The notes under the pieces are model-generated. The model searched no databases. It was not told the DNA's origin and was given only the letters and a program-made list of their open reading frames with translations. From positions 327,161 through 391,160 of the forward strand of contig NZ_WTYK01000004.1 in the NCBI RefSeq assembly GCF_009828065.1: a stretch of DNA of 64,000 nucleotides, read 5' to 3'. Below, in pieces: positions 1 to 8,670 of this stretch. Source of the stretch: Croceibacterium soli. Its GTDB lineage: Bacteria; Pseudomonadota; Alphaproteobacteria; Sphingomonadales; Sphingomonadaceae. Both the position numbers and the translations under genes were made by a program. Positions within the stretch are counted from its first letter, which is position 1, and each line of letters opens with the position of its first letter.

Positions 1-1
1 C

Positions 2-940
2 GACGGACAGGCGGCCGCGGCAGCCGGCAGCGCGGTGCAACAGGCCGACTTCGTGCCGCAGATCTCGCTGCTGACCGCTTACCTGCTGATGGGCCTGGCG
101 GTCGCGGTGCTGGTCTACTTCCTCAACCACATCCCCGCGTCGATCCGCATCAACAGCGTGCTCAAGGACATCGGGCTGCGGCTGCTGCAGGGAATCGACA
201 AGACTTATCCCGAACCCAACAGCGGTGTGCGCCTCCCGGAGCACGGCAAAGGCGTGGCGGTGTGCGCGCTCGGAGCGGGCTATATCGAAGTGCTGGACTT
301 CGCCCGGCTGCACACGGTGGCGAAGAAGCACGGCGGGCGGATCGTCATGGCCGTGCGGACCGGCGATTTCGTCCACCCTTCGGTCCCGATCGCCTACTGG
401 TGCCCCGATGACGGCACCAGCGATGCCGAGCCGCCGGCCGACACGATCCGCAATTGCCTCGCCCTCGGCAGCGCACGCACGCCGCACCAGGACCTGCAGT
501 TCCTGATCGACGAACTGGTCGAGATCGGGCTGCGCGCCCTTTCGCCCGGGATCAACGATCCGTTCACCGCCATCACCGCGCTGCACTGGCTTGGCGCGGC
601 CACGGCCCGGCTGGGCGAGCGCGACTTGCGCCTGCGGCTCGACCGCGAGGTCATGCTGGACGCCGCGCTCGTGATCCCGCTCGACGACGATTACCGGCAC
701 TTCGTGGCCCGCGGGTTCGGCGCGATCCGCAGCGCCGTTGCGACCAACCGAATCGCCGCCATGGTGATGTTCGACGCTCTGGCCGACGCCGCGACGACCC
801 TGCAGGATGAGACCCGCAGGGCCGAGCTGAAACAGCAGGGCGAAGCGCTGATCGAGCAGGCCCGCGTGCACCTGCAGGGCCCTGAGCTGCAGCTCGCCGA
901 AGCGCGCTACGCCAGCTTCACGACGAAGTTCGCGCGATAG
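2..940 (+). CDS. DUF2254 family membrane protein, C-terminal part
   Basis: The reading frame is open from the first bases, so the gene begins upstream of the window and only about 312 C-terminal residues are seen. One clear hydrophobic membrane segment lies near residues 28-50, followed by a long soluble domain. The motif SPGINDPFTAI is typical of the DUF2254 family of predicted inner-membrane proteins, whose function is unknown. The gene converges on the DUF885 gene, with only 4 bases between the two stop codons. Family assignment is fairly secure; the N-terminal membrane segments cannot be judged here. Confidence 0.8.
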   Translation, partial: DGQAAAAAGSAVQQADFVPQISLLTAYLLMGLAVAVLVYFLNHIPASIRINSVLKDIGLRLLQGIDKTYPEPNSGVRLPEHGKGVAVCALGAGYIEVLDFARLHTVAKKHGGRIVMAVRTGDFVHPSVPIAYWCPDDGTSDAEPPADTIRNCLALGSARTPHQDLQFLIDELVEIGLRALSPGINDPFTAITALHWLGAATARLGERDLRLRLDREVMLDAALVIPLDDDYRHFVARGFGAIRSAVATNRIAAMVMFDALADAATTLQDETRRAELKQQGEALIEQARVHLQGPELQLAEARYASFTTKFAR

Positions 941-944
941 GGCC

Positions 945-2741
945 TCACTCGACCGGCAGGTCGAACATCAGAGCCCGTACATACTTCACCGGCGGGGAAC
1001 CGAAGCTCAGCGCCGTGTCGTGGTAGCGGCGTAAGTCGAACGACGTGCCCCAGCGCTCCATCGCCTCGCGCCGCAGCGCCATGTGCTCTTCGTACCCCGT
1101 GAAGTAGCTCAGCAACTGGACGGAGGAGAGATTCGCGCGGGTCCACTTGCCGGCGGCCTCGCGCTCCTGCTGGAAGGCGCCCTCCATCATCAGCGTCATC
1201 GCCTGTTCGCGGGTCATGCCTTCGGTGTGAATGCCGATGTCCAGCAGCGTGTTGGTGATCGACCGCAATCGCATCTTGAGCATCGTCAGGGCGAACAGCT
1301 TGCCGTCCACGCTCTGCTCGCCGCCGAGATAGCCCTGCTCCGCCATCACCCGCTCGGCATAGACCGCCCAGCCTTCAACGAAGGGACCGCTCATCAGCAC
1401 CGCGCGCAGCAGGTTGTCGTTGCGCCGCGAGTGATCGAGCTGGAGGTAATGCCCCGGCACGCCTTCGTGGATCGAGAGATCGTGCAGCATGTAGAGGTTG
1501 TATTCGGTGAGGAAGCTTTCCGCCTGCTCGTCCGTCCAGTCCTCGGGGATCGGCGAGACGGCGTAGTAGTTCGGCAAGTCCTGCTCGAGCGGGCCCGGCG
1601 CGTCGTCGTAAGCCACCGCGTTGCCCTGCCAGAACTTCGGCATCGTGATCACCTGCACGGGGCCTTCCGGCATGCCCACGAAGCCCTTTTCCGCGGTGAA
1701 CGCGGTGGCCTGGGCGAGCGTCTCGCGCGCAGTCTGCTCGAGCGTCTCGCGCGTGGCGCGCTTGGCATAGCTCTTGGCCAGCGCGCATTCGATCGCCTGC
1801 TGTTGGCTGCCGTTGTCGCAATCGGGAAACGTGCGGGCGAGGCGCTCCATTTCGGAGCGCGCCTCCGCAAAGGCCGCTTCGGCTTGGGCCTTCAGCTCGG
1901 GCCTGGTCATCGGGCTCATCAGCGCGAACCGCATCTTGGTGTCGTAGAGCTCGGTGCCGAGACGGAATTCGCCGCGAGCATTGGGCACCAGCACATTGTC
2001 GAGCCAGTTCTGGTGCTCGGCGAGCGCTGCCTTGAGATTGCTCAGAGCCGCGTCGAAGCGCGTGCGGTCGACATCGCTGCGCTCCACCTCCGGCAGCAGC
2101 GCGGCATCGACGATCTCCATGATGCCGGCGTTCTGCCGCGCGACCGTTTCCGCGTGGACCTTCGGCACGCGCGCCGGATCGAGCTGCACGCGCGCTTCCG
2201 CCAGGAACGCCGGCAGCTTCTCCATCCGTTCCACGATGTGCCGGAAGCGCTCCGGCCAGGGGGCGAAGTCACGCGCCACGAGCGAGTACAGCGCCTGGGA
2301 GGCGATATCGTTGTAATATTGCGGGTTCCACGCCCAGGTCTGCAGCGTCTCGACATCCCACAGATCGTATTCGACGGCGTTCTTGAGGAGCGCGTAGTCG
2401 ACCTGGTTGTCGCGCGTCAGCAGCGCCGGATCGATCGCTGCCAGCGCCTGCAGCAGCTCGCGGTCCATCATTGCCTGACGGGTGCGGGCGGCGCCGTCGA
2501 TCGCCGGCAGTTCGCCGTCGTGCGCGTGATCGCCCATCTGCGTGGCGGCGACCGGGTTCATCGCGGTGACGATGTCGATGTAGGCCGCGCCGAGCTTCTC
2601 GAAGGCGGCATTCGCTTCGGCCGGCGTGGGCGCCGCGATCGTTTGCGCGGTGCCGGCAGCCGGCGGTGGCGGGAGCTCGCCTGCCGCGGTGCATCCAGCG
2701 ACGGCGAGGCCGGCGATCATCGTCATGAGGCGCTTGGTCAC
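945..2741 (-). CDS. DUF885 family lipoprotein (putative metallopeptidase-like)
   Basis: This 598-residue protein starts with a lipoprotein signal peptide (lipobox ending at Cys17, context VAGC), so it is probably anchored in the periplasm or outer membrane. The body matches the DUF885 family. An HExxxxH motif (HEGVPGH, residues 425-431) and a downstream GWAVYAE segment suggest a zinc-peptidase-like fold, although activity has rarely been shown for the family. Its ATG overlaps the stop of the upstream EamA transporter by four bases, so the two are probably co-transcribed. Full length for the family. Confidence 0.85.
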   Translation of the reverse strand: MTKRLMTMIAGLAVAGCTAAGELPPPPAAGTAQTIAAPTPAEANAAFEKLGAAYIDIVTAMNPVAATQMGDHAHDGELPAIDGAARTRQAMMDRELLQALAAIDPALLTRDNQVDYALLKNAVEYDLWDVETLQTWAWNPQYYNDIASQALYSLVARDFAPWPERFRHIVERMEKLPAFLAEARVQLDPARVPKVHAETVARQNAGIMEIVDAALLPEVERSDVDRTRFDAALSNLKAALAEHQNWLDNVLVPNARGEFRLGTELYDTKMRFALMSPMTRPELKAQAEAAFAEARSEMERLARTFPDCDNGSQQQAIECALAKSYAKRATRETLEQTARETLAQATAFTAEKGFVGMPEGPVQVITMPKFWQGNAVAYDDAPGPLEQDLPNYYAVSPIPEDWTDEQAESFLTEYNLYMLHDLSIHEGVPGHYLQLDHSRRNDNLLRAVLMSGPFVEGWAVYAERVMAEQGYLGGEQSVDGKLFALTMLKMRLRSITNTLLDIGIHTEGMTREQAMTLMMEGAFQQEREAAGKWTRANLSSVQLLSYFTGYEEHMALRREAMERWGTSFDLRRYHDTALSFGSPPVKYVRALMFDLPVE

Positions 2742-3673
2742 TCGTCACGTCTCCCACTGGTCAGGACCGGATTAACAGCGGGTGCGGCGGGCGTCGACTC
2801 GCGCGCCACCCGGGCAATGACCAGGGCCATGCCGAGCAGCAGCATCCCGGCGACGTCGATCGCTCCCAGCGTCTCGCCGAACGCCAGCCACCCGGCCAGG
2901 GCGGCGATCGCCGGCTGGCTGAGCAGCGCGAGGCCGATGGCCAGCGGCGTGAAGTGCCGCATGGCGTAGACCAGCAGGCCCTGCCCGACGAGCTGGCTCG
3001 AGAAAGCGAGCGCGACGACCGGCCCCCAGCTCTGCGGCCAGACCGGCTCCCCGGCCAGCAGCGCCGCTGCCAGCAGCACCGGCACGCCGGCGGCGGTAGC
3101 CCAGCTGAGCAGTCGCCAGCTGCCGAGCCCGCGGCGCGCGTCTTTCAGGATGATCAGGTACCCGGCGTAGAACAGGCCCGCGAGAAGGCAGAACAAGTCC
3201 CCCTGCAGGGTCTGCGCCGAAACCTCGAAGCTGCGGCCGAGCAGGATCGCGGCCCCGGTCAACGCGGCGAAGATCGCCAGCCCCTCCTTCGGGCGGGGCC
3301 AGCGGCGCCAGGCGATGAAGCCCCAGATCATCAGGATCACGCTGCCCGAATTGCCGAACAGCGCGGCATTGCCGAGCCGGGTGTAGCCGATGCCGACGTG
3401 CCAGGCGGCCAAGTCGAGTGCGAAGAACACCCCGCCAGCGATGACCGTCAGCATCATCGCCCGCGTCATCGGCACCGCCGGAGGCCCTTCCCGCCGGGCG
3501 AGCAGCAGCAGGAACGGCAGGGCCAATGTCAGGCGCCAGAAGCCGGCGGAGACCGGGCCGGTATCGGCCAGCCGCACCAGCCACGGGCCGAGCGCCAGCG
3601 CGGCGTTGCCGATCAGCAGCGCGGCGAGCGGCAGGAACCGGTGCCGCGGCGCGGGAGGGGCCGAGGGATTCAT
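2738..3673 (-). CDS. EamA/DMT-superfamily transporter
   Basis: This integral membrane protein of about 311 residues has roughly ten hydrophobic segments in two five-helix halves, as expected for EamA (drug/metabolite transporter) permeases. Substrate cannot be read from the sequence. An internal Met at 3673 is preferred because the ten residues before it are proline-rich and poorly conserved in style; a start at 3703 is possible. The gene overlaps the DUF885 lipoprotein gene by four bases and is divergent from the CitE-like lyase at 3736, so the shared promoter region is only about 60 bp. Confidence 0.85.
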   Translation of the reverse strand: MNPSAPPAPRHRFLPLAALLIGNAALALGPWLVRLADTGPVSAGFWRLTLALPFLLLLARREGPPAVPMTRAMMLTVIAGGVFFALDLAAWHVGIGYTRLGNAALFGNSGSVILMIWGFIAWRRWPRPKEGLAIFAALTGAAILLGRSFEVSAQTLQGDLFCLLAGLFYAGYLIILKDARRGLGSWRLLSWATAAGVPVLLAAALLAGEPVWPQSWGPVVALAFSSQLVGQGLLVYAMRHFTPLAIGLALLSQPAIAALAGWLAFGETLGAIDVAGMLLLGMALVIARVARESTPAAPAVNPVLTSGRRDE

Positions 3674-3735
3674 CGGAGGTGCGTCTAGCGGCGGCGGCGG
3701 CATTGGCTATAGGGAAACGAAAGGGAGGCGGAACG

Positions 3736-4605
3736 ATGCCGATGCGATCCTGGCTTTTCGTACCCGGCGACAGCGAGAAGAAGCTGGGCAAGGTGGCGGA
3801 GTGCGGCGCCGACGTGGTGATCGTCGATCTGGAGGATGCGGTCGCCCCGCAGGCCAAGGCCGCCGCCCGGCCGCTCGCTTGCGAGTGGCTCGCCGGGAAC
3901 CGGGCAAGCGCAAGCCGGCGCTGGGTGCGCATCAACGCCCTGGACACTGCGCTCTGGCGCGAGGACCTCGCGGCGGTCATGCCCGGCGCTCCCGACGGGA
4001 TCATGGTGCCGAAGGCCAGCGGCCCCGATCAGCTTCAGGCGCTCGCGGCGGAGATTGGCGAGCTCGAACAGCGCCACGGCCTGGCCGCCGGCAGCACCAG
4101 GCTCCTGCCCCTGGTCAGCGAGACGCCCGCCGCCGCGGTCGGTATCGCTTCATACGCGGCCGCTTCGCTCCCACGGCTGGCGGGGCTCACCTGGGGCGCG
4201 GAGGACCTCTCGGCGGCCATCGGCGCGAGCCGCAAGCGCGACAGCGCCGGCCGCTGGACCGACGTCTTCCGCATGGTCCGCGCGCAAGTCCTGCTGACCG
4301 CGCACGCCTGCAGCGTCCTGCCGATCGACACGCTCCATGCCGATTTCCGCGATGTGGAGGGCCTTAACCGCGTCGCGAGGGAGAGCTACGCGGACGGCTT
4401 CGCCGGCATGCTGGCGATCCACCCCGCGCAAGTGCCGGTGATCAACGCCGCCTTCATGCCTGGCGAGGAGGAAATCGCCGAAGCGCGCCGCATCGTCGAG
4501 GCCTTCGCCGCCTCCCCCGGCACGGGCGCGCTCTCGCTCGAAGGACGCATGCTCGACCAGCCGCACCTGGAGCAAGCCCGCAAGCTGCTGGCGGGGCTGG
4601 GCTAG
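3736..4605 (+). CDS. HpcH/HpaI aldolase family, CitE-like (acyl-CoA lyase type)
   Basis: A 289-residue TIM-barrel protein of the HpcH/HpaI and citrate-lyase-beta superfamily. The N-terminal LFVPGDSEKK and VIVDLEDAV segments are the phosphate/CoA and metal-binding hallmarks, and a Glu in LVSETPAA plus Asp in WGAEDL complete the usual Mg-binding set. Such stand-alone CitE-like proteins act on malyl-, citramalyl- or related CoA thioesters; which one cannot be told here. The start at 3736 is supported by a GGGAGG ribosome binding site. It stands alone, with no neighbouring citrate lyase subunits. Confidence 0.85.
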   Translation: MPMRSWLFVPGDSEKKLGKVAECGADVVIVDLEDAVAPQAKAAARPLACEWLAGNRASASRRWVRINALDTALWREDLAAVMPGAPDGIMVPKASGPDQLQALAAEIGELEQRHGLAAGSTRLLPLVSETPAAAVGIASYAAASLPRLAGLTWGAEDLSAAIGASRKRDSAGRWTDVFRMVRAQVLLTAHACSVLPIDTLHADFRDVEGLNRVARESYADGFAGMLAIHPAQVPVINAAFMPGEEEIAEARRIVEAFAASPGTGALSLEGRMLDQPHLEQARKLLAGLG

Positions 4606-4606
4606 A

Positions 4607-4940
4607 GCGTCCTTCGACACGCTCAGGACGAACGGGTTTGGTTCTTTGGGATCGCTACCCCCCGATCCGTTCGTAGTGAGCTTGTCGAACCACGAGGCGC
4701 CCGGCCTCGCGTCCTTCGACGGGCTCGGGACGAACGGTGCGTATCATCCGATCTAAAGAGCCCCATGTCCGTTCGTGGTGAGCCTGTCGAACCACGATGC
4801 GCGCAACCTCCCGTCCTTCGACAAGCTCAGGACGAACGGATCTGTGTCTCGGAACCAGGTTCCCGTGTCCGTTCGTGGTGAGCTTGTCGAACCACGCGCT
4901 CGGCCTCGCGTCCTTCGACGGGCTCAGGACGAACGGAGGG
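4607..4940. repeat. Cluster of seven REP-like palindromic units
   Basis: Seven alternating-orientation copies of a 28-30 bp unit (core GTCCTTCGACAAGCTCAGG and its reverse complement TGAGCTTGTCGAACCACG) fill this intergenic stretch. Approximate positions are 4607-4636, 4665-4697, 4709-4740, 4765-4800, 4812-4843, 4867-4900 and 4909-4940. Neighbouring units are inverted and could form long hairpins. This type of dispersed repeat is frequent between genes in Sphingomonadales. The array lies between the stops of two convergent genes. Confidence 0.85.
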
Positions 4941-4946
4941 TGTGGG

Positions 4947-5288
4947 CTATCCCGCCGCCGGCTCGTCCTCGGGCTCCGGCTGGCTTGCCTCGGCCTCTGC
5001 CGGTTCGTCACCGGCGGGCTCGGCTTCGTCAGGCGTGCCGCCCGCCGCGCCTGCTTCGCCTGCCTCGCCGCGGGCACCGTCGCGCGATGGCGCCAATTCC
5101 GGCGCGAGCAGGGGCGGTTCCGACTGGAGCTTGTCCAGCGGCAGCATGTCGTCGCTGATCGTGCCTTCGAGGACCTGGCCCGAAGCCGAGCGCCCGTCGC
5201 CGTCCGCTGCGGGCTCGTCGCCGCACGCAGCGAGCAGCGCCAGCGGCACGAGAGGGGCAAGGAAACGCGTCAGGGCCAAGCTCGTCAC
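4947..5288 (-). CDS. Small putative lipoprotein, acidic Ala/Glu/Pro-rich
   Basis: This 113-residue product has an N-terminal hydrophobic signal ending in LLAAC, a good lipobox, so it is probably a lipoprotein. The rest is low-complexity and rich in Ala, Glu, Asp and Pro, probably disordered; no domain is recognised. The first four bases overlap the end of lipB on the same strand, which suggests co-transcription. A small acidic lipoprotein next to lipB has no function that can be inferred. Confidence 0.7.
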   Translation of the reverse strand: MTSLALTRFLAPLVPLALLAACGDEPAADGDGRSASGQVLEGTISDDMLPLDKLQSEPPLLAPELAPSRDGARGEAGEAGAAGGTPDEAEPAGDEPAEAEASQPEPEDEPAAG

Positions 5289-5935
5289 TCCGTAGCGGTC
5301 AGCGCGGCGATGAATTCGCCGGCGCGGCGCTCCAATGCCTCATCCCACTCCTCCGGCGCAACCTCGATCCCCAGCCTCGCAAGGCTGGTGACGCCGTACT
5401 CGGCGATGCCGCAGGGCACGATGCCGCCGAAATGGGACAAGTCCGGAGCGAGATTCACGGCAAACCCGTGCATCGTCACCCACCGGCGGATGCGCACGCC
5501 GATAGCGCCGATCTTCGCTTCGGTGCCGTCGATGTCGCGCGTCCATATGCCGATGCGCCCTTCGGCCCGCCAGCTCTCGACGCCGAAATCGCCGAGCGTG
5601 GCGATCACCCAGCCTTCGAGCGAATGGACGAAGCGCCGCACGTCGCGCCCGCGCGCGGCGAGGTTCAGCAGGACATAGCCGACGCGCTGGCCGGGGCCGT
5701 GGTAAGTGTAGCGCCCGCCCCGCCCCGTCTCGACCACCTCGAAGCGCGGATCGAGCAGTTCGGCCAGCGCCGCGCTTGTGCCCGCGGTGTAGACCGGCGG
5801 ATGCTCCAGCAGCCAGACGAGCTCACGTGCCTCGCCGGCGGCGATCGCCGCGTTGCGCGACTCCTGCTCGGCCAGCGCGGTGCGGTAAGGCACCTGGGCA
5901 TAGTCGCGCCGCCATTCTATGGGCTGTTCGTTCAT
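5285..5935 (-). CDS. lipB: Lipoyl(octanoyl) transferase LipB
   Basis: LipB moves the octanoyl group from acyl-carrier protein to the lipoyl domains of enzymes such as pyruvate dehydrogenase, the first step of endogenous lipoate synthesis in the cytoplasm. The 216-residue product shows the family signatures [11 protein letters not shown], the AKIGAIG lysine motif (acyl-transfer region), TMHGFAVN and the catalytic-cysteine segment IVPCGI. The Met at 5935 (MNEQPIEW) gives the usual family length; an upstream in-frame start at 5995 would add 20 atypical residues. lipA is not nearby. Confidence 0.93.
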   Translation of the reverse strand: MNEQPIEWRRDYAQVPYRTALAEQESRNAAIAAGEARELVWLLEHPPVYTAGTSAALAELLDPRFEVVETGRGGRYTYHGPGQRVGYVLLNLAARGRDVRRFVHSLEGWVIATLGDFGVESWRAEGRIGIWTRDIDGTEAKIGAIGVRIRRWVTMHGFAVNLAPDLSHFGGIVPCGIAEYGVTSLARLGIEVAPEEWDEALERRAGEFIAALTATE

Positions 5936-5997
5936 CGCCCCGATTGCGTGCCGGGGCGGCGCCCGTTTATCAAGGCCCGCGAGAAGGGAATGCACCC

Positions 5998-6849
5998 ATG
6001 CAATTCGACATGAACCGGACCTGGTCCCAGGCGCTGGCGCTGGTACGCAGGAACTTCCAGCTCCTGGCGCTGATCGCCGGGGTCTTCATGTTGCTGCCCT
6101 CGGTCCTGTTCTACGTCGCCTTTCCCGAGATCCTGACGATGATGTCGGTCACAGCAGACCCGGACGCGGTCGAGGGGCAGATGCTGGCGATGATGCCGCA
6201 GCTCCCGATCGCGGGGCTGGCCGCCTTGCTGCTGCAGATGGTCGGCTACATGGCGATGGTCGCGCTGATCGGAAATGGCCGGCCGACCGTGGGCCAGTCG
6301 ATCGTTCGCGGGATCAAGGGGCTGCCGGCGCTGCTCGGCGCGGTGCTGCTTTTCGCGGTCGGCTACCTGGCTGCTACCCTGATTTTCGGCCTTGTCGTCG
6401 GTCTGGTCGCGGCATTGTTCGGCATGGCGAGCGAGAGCGCCGCAGCGGGCCTGGGGGCGATCATGTCCTCCGTGCTCATCGTCATCATCTTCTACGTCAT
6501 GGTGCGCTTCTGCCTGACGCTGCCGGCGATCGTTCTCGAACGGCTCGGACCTGTCGCGGCGCTGCGGCGGTCATGGCGCCTCACCAAACCGCGAGCCGGG
6601 GCGATCTTCGCCTTCTTCGCCCTGCTGTTCGTCGCCTACATGGTCATCAGCCTGCTGCTGTTCATCGTGTTCGGCGCGTTCGGGTTCGTTGCCGGCTCGC
6701 AGCCGGCGGGCGGAACCGCGCTCGTGCTCGGGCTGCTGTCGGGCGTGGTCGGAGCGCTCACGGCCGTGCTGCTGTGCGGCATACTGGTGTCGATCCATGG
6801 GCAGTTGGCCAGCGGCGCCGAACCGCGCGAGCTGGAATTCGACGTGTGA
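5998..6849 (+). CDS. Multi-pass membrane protein (GlpM/GDPD-membrane-domain-like)
   Basis: A 283-residue very hydrophobic protein with about six predicted membrane helices separated by short loops. The N-terminal amphipathic stretch ([16 protein letters not shown]) followed by helices, and the mid-protein [17 protein letters not shown] segment, resemble the membrane domain found next to glycerophosphodiester phosphodiesterases and in many uncharacterised alphaproteobacterial proteins. No catalytic residues are evident. It is divergent from lipB with only about 60 bp between starts. Function unknown. Confidence 0.7.
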   Translation: MQFDMNRTWSQALALVRRNFQLLALIAGVFMLLPSVLFYVAFPEILTMMSVTADPDAVEGQMLAMMPQLPIAGLAALLLQMVGYMAMVALIGNGRPTVGQSIVRGIKGLPALLGAVLLFAVGYLAATLIFGLVVGLVAALFGMASESAAAGLGAIMSSVLIVIIFYVMVRFCLTLPAIVLERLGPVAALRRSWRLTKPRAGAIFAFFALLFVAYMVISLLLFIVFGAFGFVAGSQPAGGTALVLGLLSGVVGALTAVLLCGILVSIHGQLASGAEPRELEFDV

Positions 6850-6854
6850 GCTAA

Positions 6855-6996
6855 ATCCTCCCCCTCTGGGGGAGGTGGCAGCCGCGAAGCGGCTGACGGA
6901 GGGGGCGTGGCCCGGCTCATCCGTTCGTCCAGGCCAAGCCCCCTCCGTCACCGGCCTGCGGCCGGCGCCACCTCCCCCAAGGGGGGAGGATTCTTA
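6855..6996. repeat. Large imperfect palindromic intergenic element, copy 1
   Basis: About 140 bp of near-perfect inverted symmetry: the left half begins CCTCCCCCTCTGGGGGAGG and contains AGCCGCGAAGCGGCT, and the right half mirrors both. It lies between convergent genes (membrane protein and methyltransferase) and could act as a bidirectional terminator. A related element is at 14618-14755. It encodes nothing recognisable, so I read it as a MITE- or REP-type repeat. Confidence 0.8.
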
Positions 6997-7003
6997 GCGC
7001 CGT

Positions 7004-7630
7004 TCAGTCCTTCCAGCCCCAGCAAAGCAGGCAGGGCGGCACGTTCAGCCAGGCGAAGCCGGTCTCGATGCGCTTGAAGTGCCGTGCGGTGAGATCGCGG
7101 GCGACGGCGCTGAACTGGTAGGTCAGAAACGCTCCACCCTGGCGGACCACGCGGTAAGTCGCCGCGGCGATGGCCGGGCCAACCCCGTCGGGCAGGGTCG
7201 AGAAGGGCAGGCCGGAGAGGACGTAATCGGCTTTCTCATGCCCCAGTGCCGCGACGATCGCCTCGACATCCTCGGCCGAGCCGAGCACCGGGTGGAAGCG
7301 GCTGTCGCCGATCGTGTGCTTGAGGTAGTCGATGTAGAGCGGGTTGGTGTCGATGACGACCAGCGCGCCGTCGCGCGGCAGGCGGTCGAGCACCGGGCGG
7401 CAGAAGGTCCCCACGCCGGGGCCGTACTCGACGAACAGCTTGCATTCGTCCCACCTTACCGGGGCGAGCATCTTCTCGATCGTCGCCCGGGAGGACGGGA
7501 TGATCGAGCCGACCATCCGGGGATGCTCCAGGAAGCCGCGGAAGAACACGCCGGCGGGCCCGAGAGCCAGGGCGACCTTCCGCTTGAGCCTTGCGCCGCT
7601 GCGGTCTTCGGCAAGCTCGTTAGCATCCAT
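7004..7630 (-). CDS. Class I SAM-dependent methyltransferase, PmtA-like
   Basis: A 208-residue protein with a SAM-binding Rossmann core: VEYGPGVGTFCRPVLD is motif I, ALVVIDTNPLYIDYL carries the acidic ribose-binding residue, and LSGLPFSTLP is the motif IV region. The combination with an N-terminal PRMVGSIIPSS segment is typical of phospholipid N-methyltransferases and rRNA-dimethylase-like relatives in alphaproteobacteria. A role in phosphatidylethanolamine methylation is plausible but unproven. The Met at 7630 is chosen; an upstream start at 7684 gives an Arg-rich leader. Confidence 0.75.
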   Translation of the reverse strand: MDANELAEDRSGARLKRKVALALGPAGVFFRGFLEHPRMVGSIIPSSRATIEKMLAPVRWDECKLFVEYGPGVGTFCRPVLDRLPRDGALVVIDTNPLYIDYLKHTIGDSRFHPVLGSAEDVEAIVAALGHEKADYVLSGLPFSTLPDGVGPAIAAATYRVVRQGGAFLTYQFSAVARDLTARHFKRIETGFAWLNVPPCLLCWGWKD

Positions 7631-7720
7631 AGAGTCCGGGCCCTTTGCGATGCCCCGAAAGGGGCGACGGTCGGCTGCGCGCATTTGCAGATATGGCCAC
7701 GCCTAGCAAGTGACGGCGCA

Positions 7721-8065
7721 TCAAAGGATTTCGCCGATCCGCTCCGGCGGGCGGCACAGGCGCACACCCTTGTCGGTCTCAACCAGCGGCCGCTCGATCA
7801 GTTTCGGATCGGCTGCCATCGCGTCGAGCACGGTGTCGTCGTCGGCTTCGGTGAGACCCCGCTCCCGCGCATCGGTGCCCTGCAGCCGCAGGCCCTCGCG
7901 CGGGCTGATCCCCGCGTCCCGGTAAAGCTGCGCCAGCTTGTCGCGGCTCGGCGGGGCCTTGAGGTACTGCACCACCTCCAGCTCGATGCCGGGACGCGCC
8001 TGCAAAGTCTCGAGAGCGGCGCGGGACTTGCTGCAGTTCGGGTTGTGCCAGATCGTGGCCTTCAT
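7721..8065 (-). CDS. arsC: ArsC-family (glutaredoxin-type) arsenate reductase-like protein
   Basis: The 114-residue product has the ArsC thioredoxin-like fold with the redox cysteine in HNPNCSKSR (Cys10) and the three anion-binding arginine positions expected of the family (including ERPLVETDKGVRLCRP). ArsC enzymes reduce arsenate to arsenite using glutathione and glutaredoxin. No arsenite pump or ArsR regulator is adjacent, so a housekeeping or YffB/Spx-like role cannot be excluded. Its start overlaps the end of the upstream ferredoxin gene by four bases, so the two are co-transcribed. Confidence 0.85.
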   Translation of the reverse strand: MKATIWHNPNCSKSRAALETLQARPGIELEVVQYLKAPPSRDKLAQLYRDAGISPREGLRLQGTDARERGLTEADDDTVLDAMAADPKLIERPLVETDKGVRLCRPPERIGEIL

Positions 8066-8619
8066 CGTTCCTCCTCGTCGTTACCGGCGGAGCGCAGCGC
8101 AGGAACCGCTGCCGCCGCATCCTCCGCACTGATGCCGGGAGCGGGCGCGGCGCTGATCCGTTCCCGCCGCGCGCCCACCCGTCCCGCCCGCTGGATGGCG
8201 CGGACCAGCCGGGGATAGACGCCGCAGCGGCACAAGTTGGGGATCGCCTGCCTGATCTCTCCCTCACCGGGAGCGGGGTTCTTCGCCAGCAGGCCGGCGG
8301 CGGCCATGGCAATGCCCGGCGTGCAGAAGCCGCACTGGATCGCCTGTTCGGCCACCAGCGCCTGCTGCACCGGGTGCGAACGGTCCCGGCTGAGCCCCTC
8401 TATGGTGACGATGCTGCGCCCCTCCGCCTCGCCGATCGTGACGAGGCAACTGCGCAGCGCCTCCCCGTCCACCAGCACCATGCAGGCCCCGCAATCGCCG
8501 ACGCCGCAGCCATACTTCGTGCCGGTCAGATTGGCCGCGTCGCGCAGCGCCCACAGGAGCGGCGTGGCCGGGTCCATCTGGAAGCGCACGGGCCGCTGGT
8601 TGACGATCATCGCGGTCAT
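8062..8619 (-). CDS. (2Fe-2S) small subunit of a xanthine-oxidase-family oxidoreductase
   Basis: The 185-residue protein has two [2Fe-2S] sites in the standard order: a plant-ferredoxin-type set CGVGDCGAC plus a later Cys near residue 60, then the helical domain with CGFC and CRC motifs. This matches the small subunits of isoquinoline 1-oxidoreductase, aldehyde oxidase and CO-dehydrogenase-type enzymes, which pass electrons from a molybdopterin large subunit. No large subunit gene is visible on either side, so it is an orphan here. The C-terminal 30 residues are Ala-rich. modABC lies 7 kb away, which fits a need for molybdenum. Confidence 0.85.
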   Translation of the reverse strand: MTAMIVNQRPVRFQMDPATPLLWALRDAANLTGTKYGCGVGDCGACMVLVDGEALRSCLVTIGEAEGRSIVTIEGLSRDRSHPVQQALVAEQAIQCGFCTPGIAMAAAGLLAKNPAPGEGEIRQAIPNLCRCGVYPRLVRAIQRAGRVGARRERISAAPAPGISAEDAAAAVPALRSAGNDEEER

Positions 8620-8670
8620 CGTTCGCTGCCGTTAGCCGCTTTCGGCGCAGTTCTCCAGAAGGCCCGGCCC

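Noticed and set aside
1083..2969. A 628-codon open frame opposite the DUF885 gene
   Set aside because: It is antisense to a well-supported lipoprotein gene; its Arg/His-rich, repeat-free translation is the usual shadow of GC-rich coding DNA.
2954..4004. Long frames overlapping the EamA transporter on both strands
   Set aside because: They read through the real gene in other frames and show no domain or membrane pattern.
4607..4940. CRISPR array
   Set aside because: Units alternate in orientation, spacing varies, and spacers are short and repeat-derived; there are no cas genes.
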